Below are positions 19,835 to 30,150 of a DNA stretch of 64,000 nt, in pieces (the stretch's first letter is position 1; every line of letters begins with the position of its first letter). The position numbers and the translations under genes are program-made. The stretch spans positions 336,827-400,826 of the forward strand of contig CAJNDT010001247.1 of assembly GCA_905221615.1 (NCBI GenBank). Reading direction: 5' to 3'. The DNA is from Symbiodinium sp. CCMP2592. Taxonomy: Eukaryota > Sar > Dinophyceae > Suessiales > Symbiodiniaceae. The notes beneath the pieces were generated by a model. That model made no database searches, was not told the DNA's origin, and saw only the letters and a list, made by a program, of their open reading frames with translations.

Positions 19835-19940
19835 ACCCTGGGAGGATGAATCTGGAAAGTAAAACCCCTAATTGGGAACCTAGAACACGACAGTGTACCT
19901 TATAGAAACCCCCTTAGGGGATCAGCAGCGGTCTGGGCTA
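19835..19940. mobile_element. F1 MITE, diverged
   Basis: Degraded F1 copy; arms recognisable at AGACCCTGGGAGGAT and GGTCTGGG. Confidence 0.5.
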
Positions 19941-20141
19941 CTGCTAAGGGAACCCAAACCCCCATAGCCCACACATAAAGAATTAGCTACTCGGACATGG
20001 GTGATCGGGAAATCATACATGATCTGGATATCGTTCTAAAGAAGTTTGAGTTTCTTAGATCCCCATGGAGCCGTTGTCAAACAAAGGAAAACCGAGTGAA
20101 GAACCAAGGTTACCTATTCCTTCTCATCAATCCGGCCACAC

Positions 20142-20218
20142 TGGCTCATGCTCCGACGGCCAGTCGTAGTACCAGCCACCATGATCTGGCAGCCGGCCCA
20201 CATAAAAGCATTCAGTGC
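20142..20218 (-). CDS. Exon, unknown protein rich in aromatic residues
   Basis: 77-nt minus exon after CTTTCTGTCAG (first base G) and before GTGTGG. It reads TECFYVGRLPDHGGWYYDWP then SEHEP, with most codons ending in G or C. It starts in phase 1 and ends in phase 0. No domain is recognised. A second frame upstream has a Cys-rich APCPSCPFCQ. Confidence 0.5.
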
Positions 20219-20325
20219 CTGACAGAAAGGACAAGAAGGACAAGGGGCAGGGCCGTAGTACCACTCCGCAGTTTTTCTGGACATCGTGAAAGGCAAACTA
20301 AGCTACATACCTGTGCCTAACCTTT

Positions 20326-20475
20326 ACTTGGAGGTTCGTGCTTCTTACAGCCTGATTATATGATCGGACTTGTAACCCAATCATACCATAGGTAATAGAG
20401 CTATAGGACTTGCAGCTGGATTACACTTACAAAAGATATTGATTGCCTTAATACACCGAACCTCCAAGTAAGGGA
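20326..20475. mobile_element. Palindromic element, single copy
   Basis: TIR CTTACTTGGAGGTTCG at both ends in inverted orientation, flanking an unrelated loop with TGATTATATGATCGG. Confidence 0.65.
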
Positions 20476-20698
20476 CCTCTGAAAAGAGGCAGCCCGGTTC
20501 CTTACCATGCTGGTTGATTGGGACATCTACTCATACTACGGCATGGTGGGGGTCTCTACAACTACATGATGGCCTGAGGGTTTCAGGTTCAGGGTTTCGG
20601 GTTGAAGGGCTCCTATCAGCGGTCCTAAACAGTTCAACTGGGCTTCATGAAGATCCAACCCTAAAGTGTCAGGGTCCGAAAGAAACTATGGGATACTG

Positions 20699-20797
20699 TT
20701 GATGATACAAATCTTGCATTATCTTAAGGACCCAAAACCATGGGAATTATGGTATGTTCGTTATTATGGGTAATGCAGGATTCATATCATCAACCGT
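20699..20797. mobile_element. F8 MITE
   Basis: Complete copy, TA on both sides, directly followed by an F1 half copy. Confidence 0.8.
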
Positions 20798-20947
20798 ATT
20801 ATGGGTTCTACTTTCCAGATCCTCCCGGGGGTCTGGGATGCTGGCCCCCTAAACCCTCAACCCTAAACCTGGCCTGTGGGAGTTGGAAGTCTGTCTGGCC
20901 CTTGAGCGAAGCCAGCAAAAGACCTGGGTTTTCAGGGTTCAGACGGC

Positions 20948-21084
20948 TTACTTGGAGGGTCGGGGGACTTAGTAAGTGGACTATAAATAGACTTATATGT
21001 ACCCTAAGAGGGACCCTATTTGGGGTTATGGTACTTATAAGTCCTCAAAATAAGTACTTACTAAGTCCCCCGACCCTCCAAGTA
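20948..21084. mobile_element. F2 MITE
   Basis: Complete F2 copy. Confidence 0.85.
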
Positions 21085-21139
21085 GGGTTTAGGGGGCTTC
21101 CCTGAGACTCCATGATCCTTTAGGGTTTAGGGTTTAGGG

Positions 21140-21238
21140 TTTAGGCTTTAATTAAGGAATGCCCCTTAAATCATCTTAAGGAAACCTACTATAAGTTACG
21201 GTCTATTCCTTAAGTAAGGGATATTGGAGTCTCTGGGT
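21140..21238. mobile_element. F15 MITE
   Basis: Family F15 has the TIR CCAGAGACTCCAATATCCC and inner arms CTTAATTAAGGAATA. Left end partly replaced by TTTAGGG repeats. Confidence 0.6.
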
Positions 21239-21303
21239 TCAGGGCTTGCGGGGTCGGGTTCTTAGGGCTTCTGGAGTCTAGGAGCCATAGGAGGGGTGTT
21301 TTA

Positions 21304-21415
21304 TATACAGGGAACTCCAGAAAGTTGGAATATGGTTTCATGGTAGGATACCCTATAATTTACCATAGAAGGGTTAGGATAATCATATTCCAACTTTCTG
21401 GCTTTTACCTTAGGT
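21304..21415. mobile_element. F9 MITE
   Basis: Complete F9 copy, minus orientation. Confidence 0.8.
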
Positions 21416-22126
21416 TTTTGTATGATGCTATCCGGATGCTTGTTAGAGTTGTAGAAGTGCCTCAACGAGGCATAGGGAATACCATTGAATTCCAAACACC
21501 ATAGCCATAGTAAGGCATCAGGCAGTGTAAACTGATGCTCAAGCAAAGTAGTTGTGGGAGATCGGCAGAAAAAGTTGTAGAACCACAAATGTTTAGGGGC
21601 CTGAAAACGATGCTGAAGCCTGCCAAACAAATCATATACCCTAAACCGTACTCCCTAAACCCTAAACCCTAACTAAACCTTGAATTCTCATCTCCAAGTA
21701 GGGGTGCAAATGCTCAAGCATGAGGGCGTTAGGAACCAAAAGCACTCAGAGGACAGCTTTTGAGTCCCAAACTCCTTACTAGTTGGACCCTCGAACTCTT
21801 ACTGTACCAAAAGCTGTTTAACACTAGGCTGCTGCGTAGCCCCGTCGTAATAAGGGCTCGCTTTTCCTACCATTCGGTTTTAATAAGGGGAACCTAAAAA
21901 AAGGGTGCAAAACTGAGGAACATAGAAGACTGGGTTGGCCTTTAAACACCCTGAAAACTACTTATATATATATATATATAGGGTCCCGTATAAACCCAAA
22001 TATAAGGAAAATAAAAAATGACCCAAAATCCAACCTAGAGGAGCTAAGAGACGAGCCGTCCTCGACTTGCTTCGAGGCCTCCACTGGCGTCGTGCAGCCC
22101 ATTGGGCTGACCCAGCCATACGTCAC

Positions 22127-22231
22127 CTGGGTAGTTATCAAAATTATGGTCCCTTTTTGGGGTACCCTAAATATTAGGTGCCGTAGAAAATTAAGGACCC
22201 CAAAAGGGACCCTAATTTTGACAACCACCCA
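22127..22231. mobile_element. F6 MITE
   Basis: Complete F6 palindrome. Confidence 0.8.
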
Positions 22232-22307
22232 CCTCGCTCAGTACACCATAGGCCTCGGTGGCTTACAAGTGTTCATGGGGTTTGGGGTTTAGGGTGTGGG
22301 GTTTACT

Positions 22308-22408
22308 ACACTGAACTTAGAACCCTAGCAAACATTATAGTTTTAGCTGTTTCTTAGGGATTACACAAACAAAAAAATAAAAACTATTTCTAAGTACCCC
22401 TAAAATTA
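22308..22408. mobile_element. F17 element
   Basis: Second copy of F17 (see 18768). Confidence 0.6.
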
Positions 22409-22449
22409 GGGGCTGTCTAAGGCTACTACAAGGGGCTCAGTGCACCATC

Positions 22450-22559
22450 CCAAAGGGTCCTATGTACTGTTATGGGGGGCTACTTCCCTGGATCATAATA
22501 GTAATTCCTAATATCGAAACCCTACATTCTACCATACAGGTACTTAGGACCCTTTGGGC
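22450..22559. mobile_element. F4 MITE
   Basis: Nearly identical to the F4 copy at 16740. Confidence 0.8.
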
Positions 22560-22887
22560 ATAAGCCCTGGTGCTCTATTCTACAAGGGGGCTCAGAAGGT
22601 TTTTTGCAAGGAATACCAAACGTTGTTACAGTCAGGGTCTACATAACGAACTGTAAAAGTTCGATAAGGGTTTTATAGCTCTGTTCCTTAAGAATGTGTC
22701 AAAAAGTCTTATGGTTTTTGACGGGATTTAGCAGGCTCGGGATATTCATTTCCGGATTGTATCTGTGACTCTTATCCCAATTACAGGTCTCCTACTGTAC
22801 CTTAGTTACCTAGATGATGATTCGGTTGCAAGTGCAATTATAATTGGGCGCGGCGATGAATACCCCCAACAGGGAGGCCTGGAGTAA

Positions 22888-23524
22888 TTATGGGCCCATG
22901 TCTAGGGCATCCTAGAGAGCAAGGCAGGAAAAAAGCAAGAAACATGAGCAGTTTACCAGCATACAGGTGAAATCGGCTTCGATACGAGAAACTCACAAGC
23001 TGCAGACTACGATGCACGAACTTCATCTACCCCAACAGACTCCCGCCAACACTTGGCGCTTAGGGTTTAGGTGGTTACGTTGCGGTTCGAGTTTCACGGT
23101 TCAGGGACAGCCACTTTGCTGGTTCTGTACAGGTTGTACAGAGTGCATCATCTTGACAGTGACAGCCGCAGAAAACTAAGCTCCTCACATACGGCCCGAA
23201 GACAATCAAGTGCAGGCCATTGTTTTCCAGATCATTCTTCAGCAGGTCAGCTGCATGCGCAAGAGAGCAAGCTCCCGCCCAGTAGCTGCACTCGACACCC
23301 GGATGCCCAATGAGTATGTGAGAGTTCGCTGGAAGTCCGCTCGAAATCGCTGCTTCCATGTCCGCTGTCGTCTCCCACACCGTCATGCTGCTTGCGACGA
23401 CTTTCTCAAGCTTCCTCTGTATCTTGAGACTACCTTGGCCAAGCCCAATGAAATATACTGGGCAGGCGGCCTGCGCAGTGGCCGCAATGGCAGCAGAAAG
23501 CAAAAGCCATAAAGCGGTCGTCAT
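22888..23524 (-). CDS. Secreted protein, unknown family
   Basis: Minus strand, ATG at 23524. Exon 1 opens with a signal peptide (MTTALWLLLSAAIAATAQA), then ACPVYFIGLGQGSLKIQRK, an acidic-helical middle and HPGVECSYWAGACSLAHAAD. It is the longest non-repeat ATG frame here (149 codons to 23075). A good donor (TAT before GTGAGG, 23188) and a strong pyrimidine tract with AG before 22911 allow a terminal exon of eight codons in phase, giving a protein of about 119 residues. Third positions are G/C rich. No domain is recognised. Confidence 0.65.
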
Positions 23525-23559
23525 GAGTTCTACACGGATTGAGCCACTTCCGATGTCTG

Positions 23560-23860
23560 CGCCGAAATAGTATTGGTACTTATTTAGGCCCCTGTATTAG
23601 TCCTGCAGTTTACGGTTTAGGGCTTGGCGAAAACAAAACTCAGGAAGCCAACATCCTAAACTGGGCCCCCAAACCCGCCTGCGCGAAGCGGCATCCGGTC
23701 CCAGGCACGCACCATGCCGGCCCGGAATTGCGGGTTGACTGCTCGGAGCGTTTTTGTCAGTGTTACCCCCGGTGAGGAACTACACAGTTCAAGGGACAAC
23801 ATTACAAATGGCACGTGCATCTCTTCAAGTCTGCGGCAAAGTCGTACCGAAGTCTAACCC
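23560..23860 (+). CDS. Possible exon, two frames open
   Basis: Two plus frames overlap: one ends CSERFCQCYPR before GTGAGG, the other runs from ATG 23714 to TAA 23857 (RNCGLTARSVFVSVTPGEEL). Both look coding; neither has a recognised domain. Confidence 0.3.
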
Positions 23861-24189
23861 TCTAAATCCTATACAACCAGAACCCTCAACTGAGCTATGC
23901 CCTAGGGTTTAAGAGCTTAAGATGCTCTAGGCAAGACAGCTGCCGACGAAGATGCAGGCTAACCCTAAACCCTAAACTCTAAACACCCTAAACCCTAAAC
24001 CCTTTCTGGACCTGACGAGCTGAGCCCTGCATGTTTGGGGCTTAAGGCCAAGATCTTGCAAAAAGCCTGTCTTTGTTCAGGACTGTGCCTTAAAATACAT
24101 TAGGGATCCTACTACAGCTTAATTTAATGTATCTTTGTTGCTGAGTTCATACGCCCCAAAAATGTAAATTTTCAACTTTAAACTGGGTA

Positions 24190-24234
24190 ATAGAATCCCA
24201 AAGAGTGCAAAGTGTATCCACTCAGCTACTAAGA
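24190..24234. mobile_element. F5 MITE, right part
   Basis: Only the CTCAGCTACTAAG end of F5 is present. Confidence 0.6.
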
Positions 24235-24283
24235 TCTAATGTATACTTCTGAATTACGGAATATGGTTAGGGTTTGCGGGCAC

Positions 24284-25062
24284 GGTTCTCGAATCGGGGA
24301 TCACGGCACTGACTGAAGGGGTGGAAAGACAGTCCCTGGCGGATGCCCACGAACCCGACTCTGTGAAGGTTACGTGATAGAAGATGGAACAGCCGCCATC
24401 CGCAAGATCGATTGTTTCGATGTTGAGTTCTTCCTAATCGCAGAGTTGAGGTTTGGGGCTTGCAGCTCTTCACAGTATTGCTTGCGAGCTGCCCTTATAT
24501 GCTGTAGCCTGAACCGACAAGTCCATGTGAGAGCACCTGCAAAGTTCTGGTGGACCTGTATGAAGCGGTGCTTTCACACTTGAGGCTTCTGATTCTGCGT
24601 AGGGCTGTGCCGAAGATACCCCAAATCCGAAGTAACAAATAGCACCACTCCCCCACACACACTCAATTACGTCAGTCGACAATAATTCTGGGGTCAAAAA
24701 GAGGCACCAAAAGCGGAAAGGGCCACCCTCAGAAACCGAAAAACTCCCAATGAGAAGGTTGAAACCTCACAGTAACTACAAGGCGATGAAGTATCCCCGA
24801 GGGTCACAGTACCTAATAATCATATACTCTCCAAAATCCCAACCTACATAACTACTATCCTAAAGCCAAGTACCTAATCATTGGGTCCTTTGGACCCTTG
24901 GGGTATGATTACCTTCATGCCTTCACCTGTACGCTGCAAAGACTCGTAGCATCCCCAGATCGCTAGGAGGATCCAAATGCCGACGGAGGGAAAGGGTTTC
25001 GATGCCAGGAATCGCTTGTAGATATCATCTTCCGATGTTACGGAGTAGTTTGTCGACGGTTC
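24284..25062 (-). CDS. Three-exon gene fragment with membrane helix
   Basis: Minus exons 25062-24913 (50 codons, after CTAG, first base G, before GTAATC), 24727-24482 (82 codons, after TTTCTGAG, first base G, before a GC donor) and 24433-24284 (50 codons, after GATTAG, first base G, before GTGCCC). All phases are 0. Exon 1 has a membrane-like FPSVGIWILLAIWGCY; exon 2 has VWGSGAICYFGFGVSSAQPY and Cys-rich PPELCRCSH; exon 3 has DLADGGCSIFYHVTFTESGS. The first intron holds F16 at 24788-24906. The family is unknown; the GC donor is the weak point. Confidence 0.55.
24788..24906. mobile_element. F16 MITE in an intron
   Basis: Complete F16 copy, starting just after the GTAATC donor of the minus gene. 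Confidence 0.75.
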
Positions 25063-25176
25063 CTAGTTCGTCTTGTGCAGTTATCACAAGGTCTTTGCGG
25101 TTTGCAGAAGGCCCTTAGCCCTAAACCCTTAGCTCTAAGCCCTCAACCCTGACCTACAACCCTAAACCCTAAACTG

Positions 25177-25239
25177 CTAAGGCTCGCGCTGGTTCCAACT
25201 CAAGTCTAAATCGACCAAAGCCTGATCCAGTTGGGCCCA
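25177..25239 (-). CDS. Possible exon beginning at an F3 end
   Basis: The minus frame WAQLDQALVDLDLSWNQREP begins immediately after the F3 end ...CCTCCAAG, whose AG would be the acceptor. It ends at TAG or before a GA donor. Confidence 0.35.
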   Translation of the reverse strand, partial: WAQLDQALVDLDLSWNQREP

Positions 25240-25575
25240 CTTGGAGGATCATGGGACTTAGTTAGGTTCCTATAAGGGCTCCTTAAAGGGATCTATATGG
25301 CTCCTTAAAGGGATCTGTAGGGGTTCCTTAAAGGGATCTTTAGGGTTTAGGGTTTGGGGTCTACTTGGAGGATCATGGGACTTAGTAACTTCAAGGGTTC
25401 CTTAAGGGGTTCCTTAAGGGGCTCTATAAGGGATCTATAGGGGTTTAGGGTCTACTTACGGATCAAGGGACCTAGTAAGTAAGGTTATAAGCACCTTAAT
25501 TGGGATTCTAAGTAAGTATAAGTATAGTTACCTAGTTTATAACCGTAGCTATTAAGTCCCCTGATCCTCCAAGCA
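25238..25575. mobile_element. F3 elements with CCTTTAAAGG repeats
   Basis: Two F3 left arms (25238, 25370) and one right arm (ending near 25575) are separated by repeated CCTTAAAGGGATCTATA. Confidence 0.65.
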
Positions 25576-25849
25576 GGTTTATGGCTCGAAGATTACAGGG
25601 TTCATGGTTGATTTGCTGCACTTTTCTGCACCCCAACACTTGCACTACTAAAGGGCACCTTATAAGAAGCCGCTCAAGGAATCTCTTGAATTTCGGATCC
25701 TACCAGCGATCTGGGTTCAGGCACTTCTGCTACACGATTTTATGCTGGGTCCAGAGTTCGGCATTCAGGGTGCCCACGGTTTAGGGGCTACAACAATATC
25801 GTGGCCTTGATCATGAAACTAGGGCTTGGGGGCTACAATATAGCAAAAT

Positions 25850-25982
25850 TCAAGCAAAGAACCCTGAGGACAACACTAATCCAAAGTTGATCTTGCTCAG
25901 CCTTTGAAGCGGTGTCCAAGGTAGGATGTGGGCCAGAAAGTCCATAGGCATGGAAAGCTCCATCACGTGTTCATCTACATAC
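25850..25982 (-). CDS. Possible exon, F-box-like helix
   Basis: Minus frame of 43 codons after TTTTAGCAG (first base G): YVDEHVMELSMPMDFLAHIL then PWTPLQRLSKINFG, ending TGA. The spacing of Leu and Ile faintly recalls an F-box, but it is too short to be sure. Confidence 0.4.
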
Positions 25983-26013
25983 CTGCTAAAACTTGGGGGC
26001 TGAATTAACGATT

Positions 26014-26126
26014 ACTACTATTTGCTTAAGAACCCCCAAAAAATAAAAAATATATTCCTTATGGGGGTAATATAGGGATTATTATTTTTATTTTTGGGGG
26101 GGTTCTGAAGCAAATAGTAGATTAAG
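26014..26126. mobile_element. F12 MITE
   Basis: Complete F12 copy. Confidence 0.8.
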
Positions 26127-26162
26127 AGAGGCTGAGACGGAGCCTTGTGCTGCAAACATACT

Positions 26163-26303
26163 CTAGATCCAACGGAAAACTGTAAGAGGATGAGAAATGC
26201 GACTATTCAACCATGAAGGACAGCTGGTTATGTTCTGCACCCTGCGCCTCGAAACTGCCCGCACAAAACGGAAAGCAAATTCACGAACAGACTCCCCTAT
26301 TCC
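26163..26303 (-). CDS. Possible exon
   Basis: Minus frame of 46 codons after GGTTTAG (first base G): SVREFAFRFVRAVSRRRVQN and onward to TAG. Its acceptor lies in CCCTAAAC text, which weakens it. Confidence 0.3.
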   Translation of the reverse strand, partial: GIGESVREFAFRFVRAVSRRRVQNITSCPSWLNSRISHPLTVFRWI

Positions 26304-26518
26304 CTAAACCCCAAAGGGTTCAACCCCTGCACCCCCGAAGCCCTAAGAGCCTGTATCCCACTTTAGGAGATACGTGGAAGGTCAGTAAGTAGTTATCAAC
26401 TAAAGACTTATAACTATCATAATGCCGGTTAGGATCCCCTTCAGGGTAATTTTAAGTCTACCTATCACCTACTTACTAAGTTTTCAGGACCCTCCAGGTA
26501 GGGATTGGGGTCTACAGT

Positions 26519-26617
26519 AGAAGCCAGAAAGTTGGAATATGATTATCCTAAACCCTTTATGGTAGATTATAGGGTATCCTACCCTGAAACCATATTCCAA
26601 CTTTCTGGAGTTCCCTT
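26519..26617. mobile_element. F9 MITE
   Basis: Complete F9 copy. Confidence 0.8.
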
Positions 26618-26803
26618 TAGAGGGGTTTACGGACTCGAGGCTTCAAGTCCTCGAACCGGTAAAAAAAACAAAAAAATCCTTCCGCGGAATTAGGGTTTAG
26701 GGCTTTAGGGGGTGCGGGTTAAGGGTTTAGGGTTTAAGGGTTTAGGTTTACGCAAACCTACAAGGCACTAGCAAGGAACTAGATACAACCCTTTTCACCC
26801 TAC

Positions 26804-26980
26804 ATGGCGGATCGCGAACTCGCATCTTTCCCGAAAGTCCCGATAATCTACCCAAACTTTGTGGAGTATCCAGAACATACAACCCTAAACAAATGGCCTA
26901 TCTCACGCTGTACAACAGTAGGAGGTTATCACTTGGATCATCTTAGATCCTTCACGGGGTCCAGGTATCTAGGAGGTTGA
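26804..26980 (+). CDS. ORF or antisense exon, strand uncertain
   Basis: On plus, ATG opens 58 codons (MADRELASFPKVPIIYPNF). On minus, 26884-26804 is an 81-nt frame after TTTGTTTAG (first base G) and before GTAGGG, reading FWILHKVWVDYRDFRERCEF. Either could be real. Confidence 0.35.
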   Translation: MADRELASFPKVPIIYPNFVEYPEHTTLNKWPISRCTTVGGYHLDHLRSFTGSRYLGG

Positions 26981-27540
26981 TGTAAGGCGTTCATAATTAG
27001 AACAAGTGCTTCGTAAGAATTGTTGTTGCTGGGTATGGTTTTACCATGGACAAGGTGAGTCTGAACAGGTATGGGATAGGGGTCTTCATAAATGGAACAG
27101 GGTTCTGGGAGCTATTGTACTGCATTGCTTTCTATCAACTTTATGATACGGTAAATTGTATGTTATGCTTTGTTGTATGATATTTCATTGTTATCTTTTT
27201 CATACTGTTTAATTCTAAAGGTACTGTAAGGGAACACAAGTTGGATCTCTATCACTGCCTCTGTGTATTTATTCAATCCTCTCTCTGTTACTGTCACTCT
27301 CTCTGAGTTTAGGCCCACATGGCCTGAAGCACAGCAAACGATGGTAAATTCAAGTGGCAGCTAAGGCTCAATCACTAAATCCTCAACCCGTTGAGTCTAC
27401 ACCCCCTAAACCCAGGCGTTCACTGACCCACTGTTGGGAGAAGTGCATACTTGCGGGGGTTAGTGCTGTAATATTAGAAAAGGGTATACCACTGAACAAC
27501 CCAATGTAGGATCCTAATCTAGGCTGTTCAGTAACCCAGT

Positions 27541-27617
27541 GGATATATATATATATATTTATTTATTTATTTATTTTATACATACATCTTTTTTTCGGGG
27601 GGGGGGGGGGGGGGGCT
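27541..27617. repeat. TA/TTTA microsatellite and G run
   Basis: ATATATAT, then TTTA repeats, then an uninterrupted run of about 20 guanines. Confidence 0.9.
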
Positions 27618-27732
27618 AAATCTATCGTAACCACAGGAGCCCAGAAATAAAAACAAACCAGTATATCGTTGCACAACCTGGCATAATGTCCTTATCTTTA
27701 TACCATCTCCCAGGGGCTGACAATGTCTTCCT

Positions 27733-27870
27733 TCACCCCCTTAAACTCTTAAACCCGAGTATCCCTAATGATCTTCTGATCCAAGGTGCTGGAAAGCCAA
27801 CGACTGCATTGACCTTCTGGATCAAGTTGTGTGCCACATCCTGGGAGAAAATTCCACTTCGGCCCACAAG
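27733..27870 (-). CDS. Possible exon adjoining an F3 end
   Basis: Minus frame of 45 codons beginning after the F3 end ...CTCTAAGTAG: VGRSGIFSQDVAHNLIQKVN then AVVGFPAPWIRRSLG, to TGA. The middle codons end mostly in G or C. A plus ATG frame of 77 codons (27686) overlaps it. Confidence 0.45.
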   Translation of the reverse strand, partial: LVGRSGIFSQDVAHNLIQKVNAVVGFPAPWIRRSLGILGFKSLRG

Positions 27871-27994
27871 CTACTTAGAGGATCATGGGACTGAGGATGT
27901 AAGGCAACAAGTACCTTAATTGGGGCTTTAAGTAATTATATGTACAGTTACCTAAATCATAACCCTAGCTACTAAGTCCCAAGACCCTTTAAGT
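27870..27994. mobile_element. F3 MITE
   Basis: Complete F3 copy; its left end forms the acceptor side of the neighbouring minus exon. Confidence 0.75.
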
Positions 27995-28275
27995 AATGTA
28001 GTACAGTAGGGGGCCTTGCCAATTGGAACACAGCTCTGGTGTATAATTTAGTTATTATACTTGGACTGGGGCACTCAAGGGAATATGATGTCTTGTTAGT
28101 AGGGCCCAAAGAAGCATATAAACAAAAATACGGTCCCACATAAACCCCCTTTTAACGAAGCCCAATAATGTAGGCAGGCTTCTACCCCTTCGGACCCAGG
28201 CGTTCAACTGCAACTGGTAGGATCCTAAGGACCGAAACCATCCAGAGTAGAATCGTTGGAGCCTAAAATTCTATC

Positions 28276-28334
28276 TTAGTGGCTGAGTATCCTAGCCCAA
28301 AAAGGGTTAAGCTCTTAAACTATTGTCGGACGAT
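28276..28334. mobile_element. F5 MITE, left half
   Basis: The first 57 bases of F5, cut off in the loop; coding sequence of the polymerase fragment starts directly beside it. Confidence 0.65.
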
Positions 28335-28735
28335 GTCCTCCTCCCTAGCGGGTTCAGCCCCTCCACCGCTGCCTCTGCGTCTTGGACGATCTCGATGAGA
28401 TCAGGATCCCAGCACACCATGTTGAGGTCTCCATCGAAATCTCCACCGGCCATGCCGCTGTTGGCAAAGCCTTCCGCCCAAACTATGACGGCATTGTTGG
28501 GCACTAGGCCGTGGTCCGATGGCCACCCGCTGTCCAAACTTCCACATCCCCTGGCATTTGGCATGGCGCCCTCCAAACCACCACGCGTCTGCTTCCAGTG
28601 TATGCATTGCCATCTACAGTCACATTACATTCCTTGTCGCCCAATGGTCGCAAGTAATTACTACAGACTTCCAGTAAATCTAAGGGTCCAAGCATCAAAT
28701 ATTCGTGTTTAACCAGGTGTGCAGGGTTTGGGGCT
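28335..28735 (-). pseudogene. RNA-dependent RNA polymerase (silencing type) catalytic fragment
   Basis: Minus strand. One frame (28735 to about 28520) reads GNAYTGSRRVVVWRAPCQMP then GDVEVW, like the RNPCLHPGD-type strand of cellular RNA-directed RNA polymerases. The next frame continues DHGLVPNNAVIVWAEGF and MAGGDFDGDLNMVCWDPDLI, containing the catalytic DxDGD motif with all three aspartates. Family members make double-stranded RNA for small-RNA silencing and are about 1000 residues or more, so only the core is present. The frames join if one base is added in a GGG run near 28524, implying a frameshift or sequencing error. Left edge abuts a half F5 element. Confidence 0.7.
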
Positions 28736-28904
28736 TCTGATTTACTAGGTAGGTTGTTCGGAGCTTGTTGCTTCGTTTCCCTTCTCTGTTGCGTAGTTCA
28801 AAGTCTGTGGATCAAGGTCTTGATGCTCTAGGTCCCCACGTTTTAGGGTTTAGGGTGGGTTTAGGGTGTAATATATAATAACTATAGTAGTGACGGTTAT
28901 CTTT

Positions 28905-29162
28905 CTATTTACCCTTACAACTCCCACCTAAATCCGAAACCCTGACCTCGAAACCCAACCCTCCAGGGCAATACCATGCTACATCGATGATCAGGGTACC
29001 TTGGGGTTTAGGATTTCTGCTTACACCAAATACGTAAGGCTTCGGGTTTAGGACTTCGAGGTTAGAGTGCAGGTGATAGGGCGTAGGACTTGCAGGCCTC
29101 TCCGGGATGCTTATACAGTAACTCCAGGCCAAGGTATATACTAGATGGATACGTCGACCCAC
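28905..29162 (-). CDS. Possible exon
   Basis: The first part of this minus frame (IHLVYTLAWSYCISIPERPA) could be an exon; the rest reads through CCCTAAA-like text and is not credible. Confidence 0.2.
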   Translation of the reverse strand: MGRRIHLVYTLAWSYCISIPERPASPTPYHLHSNLEVLNPKPYVFGVSRNPKPQGTLIIDVAWYCPGGLGFEVRVSDLGGSCKGK

Positions 29163-29203
29163 TATCGCATTTCAAGGCCCACGTACAGCCCCAACCCTCC
29201 TAA

Positions 29204-29345
29204 TGTAGGAGCCTGAGCAAGAAACCCTGGGTCCTTACTAGGGTTCCTGATATGAATCCTAATACACTCGGGGTTTATCCTAAGATATGGGGGGTTATAG
29301 GGCCCTAAACCCTAAACCCCTAAACCCTAATCCCAATCAGGTTCC
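29204..29345. mobile_element. F13 MITE
   Basis: Family F13 has the TIR GTAGGAACCTGATTAAGAAA. This copy's loop contains CCCTAAA repeats. On minus its right TIR begins with a GT that could serve as a donor for a frame at 29350-29412 (LTSLDQNSAVWIQPKLRF). Confidence 0.7.
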
Positions 29346-29499
29346 TACATAAATCGAAGTTTAGGCTGGATCCACACAGCTGAGTTCTGGTCTAGCGAGG
29401 TCAGCGTCTCGCCTCAGCCACTCACTTGGAGGGTCGGGGAGTTAGTACCCGTAACGGGATCTATAGGGGTTCTATAACGGGCTCCTTTAAAGGGATCTA

Positions 29500-29881
29500 T
29501 AAGGGTTCTATAAGGAGGGTCGGGGGAGTTAGTAGGTAGGTTATAAGTAGGCTTATAAGTGCCTTAGAAGGAACCCTATTTGGGGTTATGGTACTTATAA
29601 GTCTCTAAAATAACTACTTACTACAGTAGAAGCCAGAAAGCTGGAATATCATTATCGTAACCCCTTTAAAGTAAATTATATGGGACCCTACCATTAATCC
29701 ATATTCCAACTTTCTGGAGTTCCCTTTAAGTCCAACTAGACCTAAGAGTAACCTAGCAATGAAAAGGGTGCCCTTTTTGGTTTAAAGGGTGTTATAAGGG
29801 AACCTAACCCCCAAAAAAGGCAATAAGGGCCTACTCTGGGTCCCAGTTAACTACTTACTAAGTCCCCCCATCCTCCAAGTA
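29500..29881. mobile_element. F2 MITE containing F9 and F11
   Basis: The F2 arms at 29500-29621 and 29851-29881 enclose an F9 copy (29623-29728) and an F11 copy (29737-29850). The sequence TAACTACTTACTA occurs at both junctions. Confidence 0.75.
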
Positions 29882-30109
29882 GGGCTCTTATATTAGGACT
29901 GTAGGGTTCCTTTAAAGGGATCTATAAGGGGTGTGGGAAAATAACTACTTACAAAGTCCCCCCCCGATCCTCCACTCAGGCTATCAGACCCAGGTGTTCG
30001 GGCTTTAGCTGGTTCAAGGTTCTCTAGGTTTAGGGTTTAGGGTTTAGGGTTTTGGGTTTAACCCCAAAACAGTCGTTAAAGGGATCCATAAGGGTTCCTT
30101 TAAAGGGGT

Positions 30110-30150
30110 CTATAAGGGATCTATGAAGGTTTTTTTTTTTTTTTTTAAGG
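30110..30150. repeat. T16 run in a CCTTTAAAGG repeat
   Basis: A homopolymer of thymines interrupts a CCTTTAAAGG-type repeat. Confidence 0.8.
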
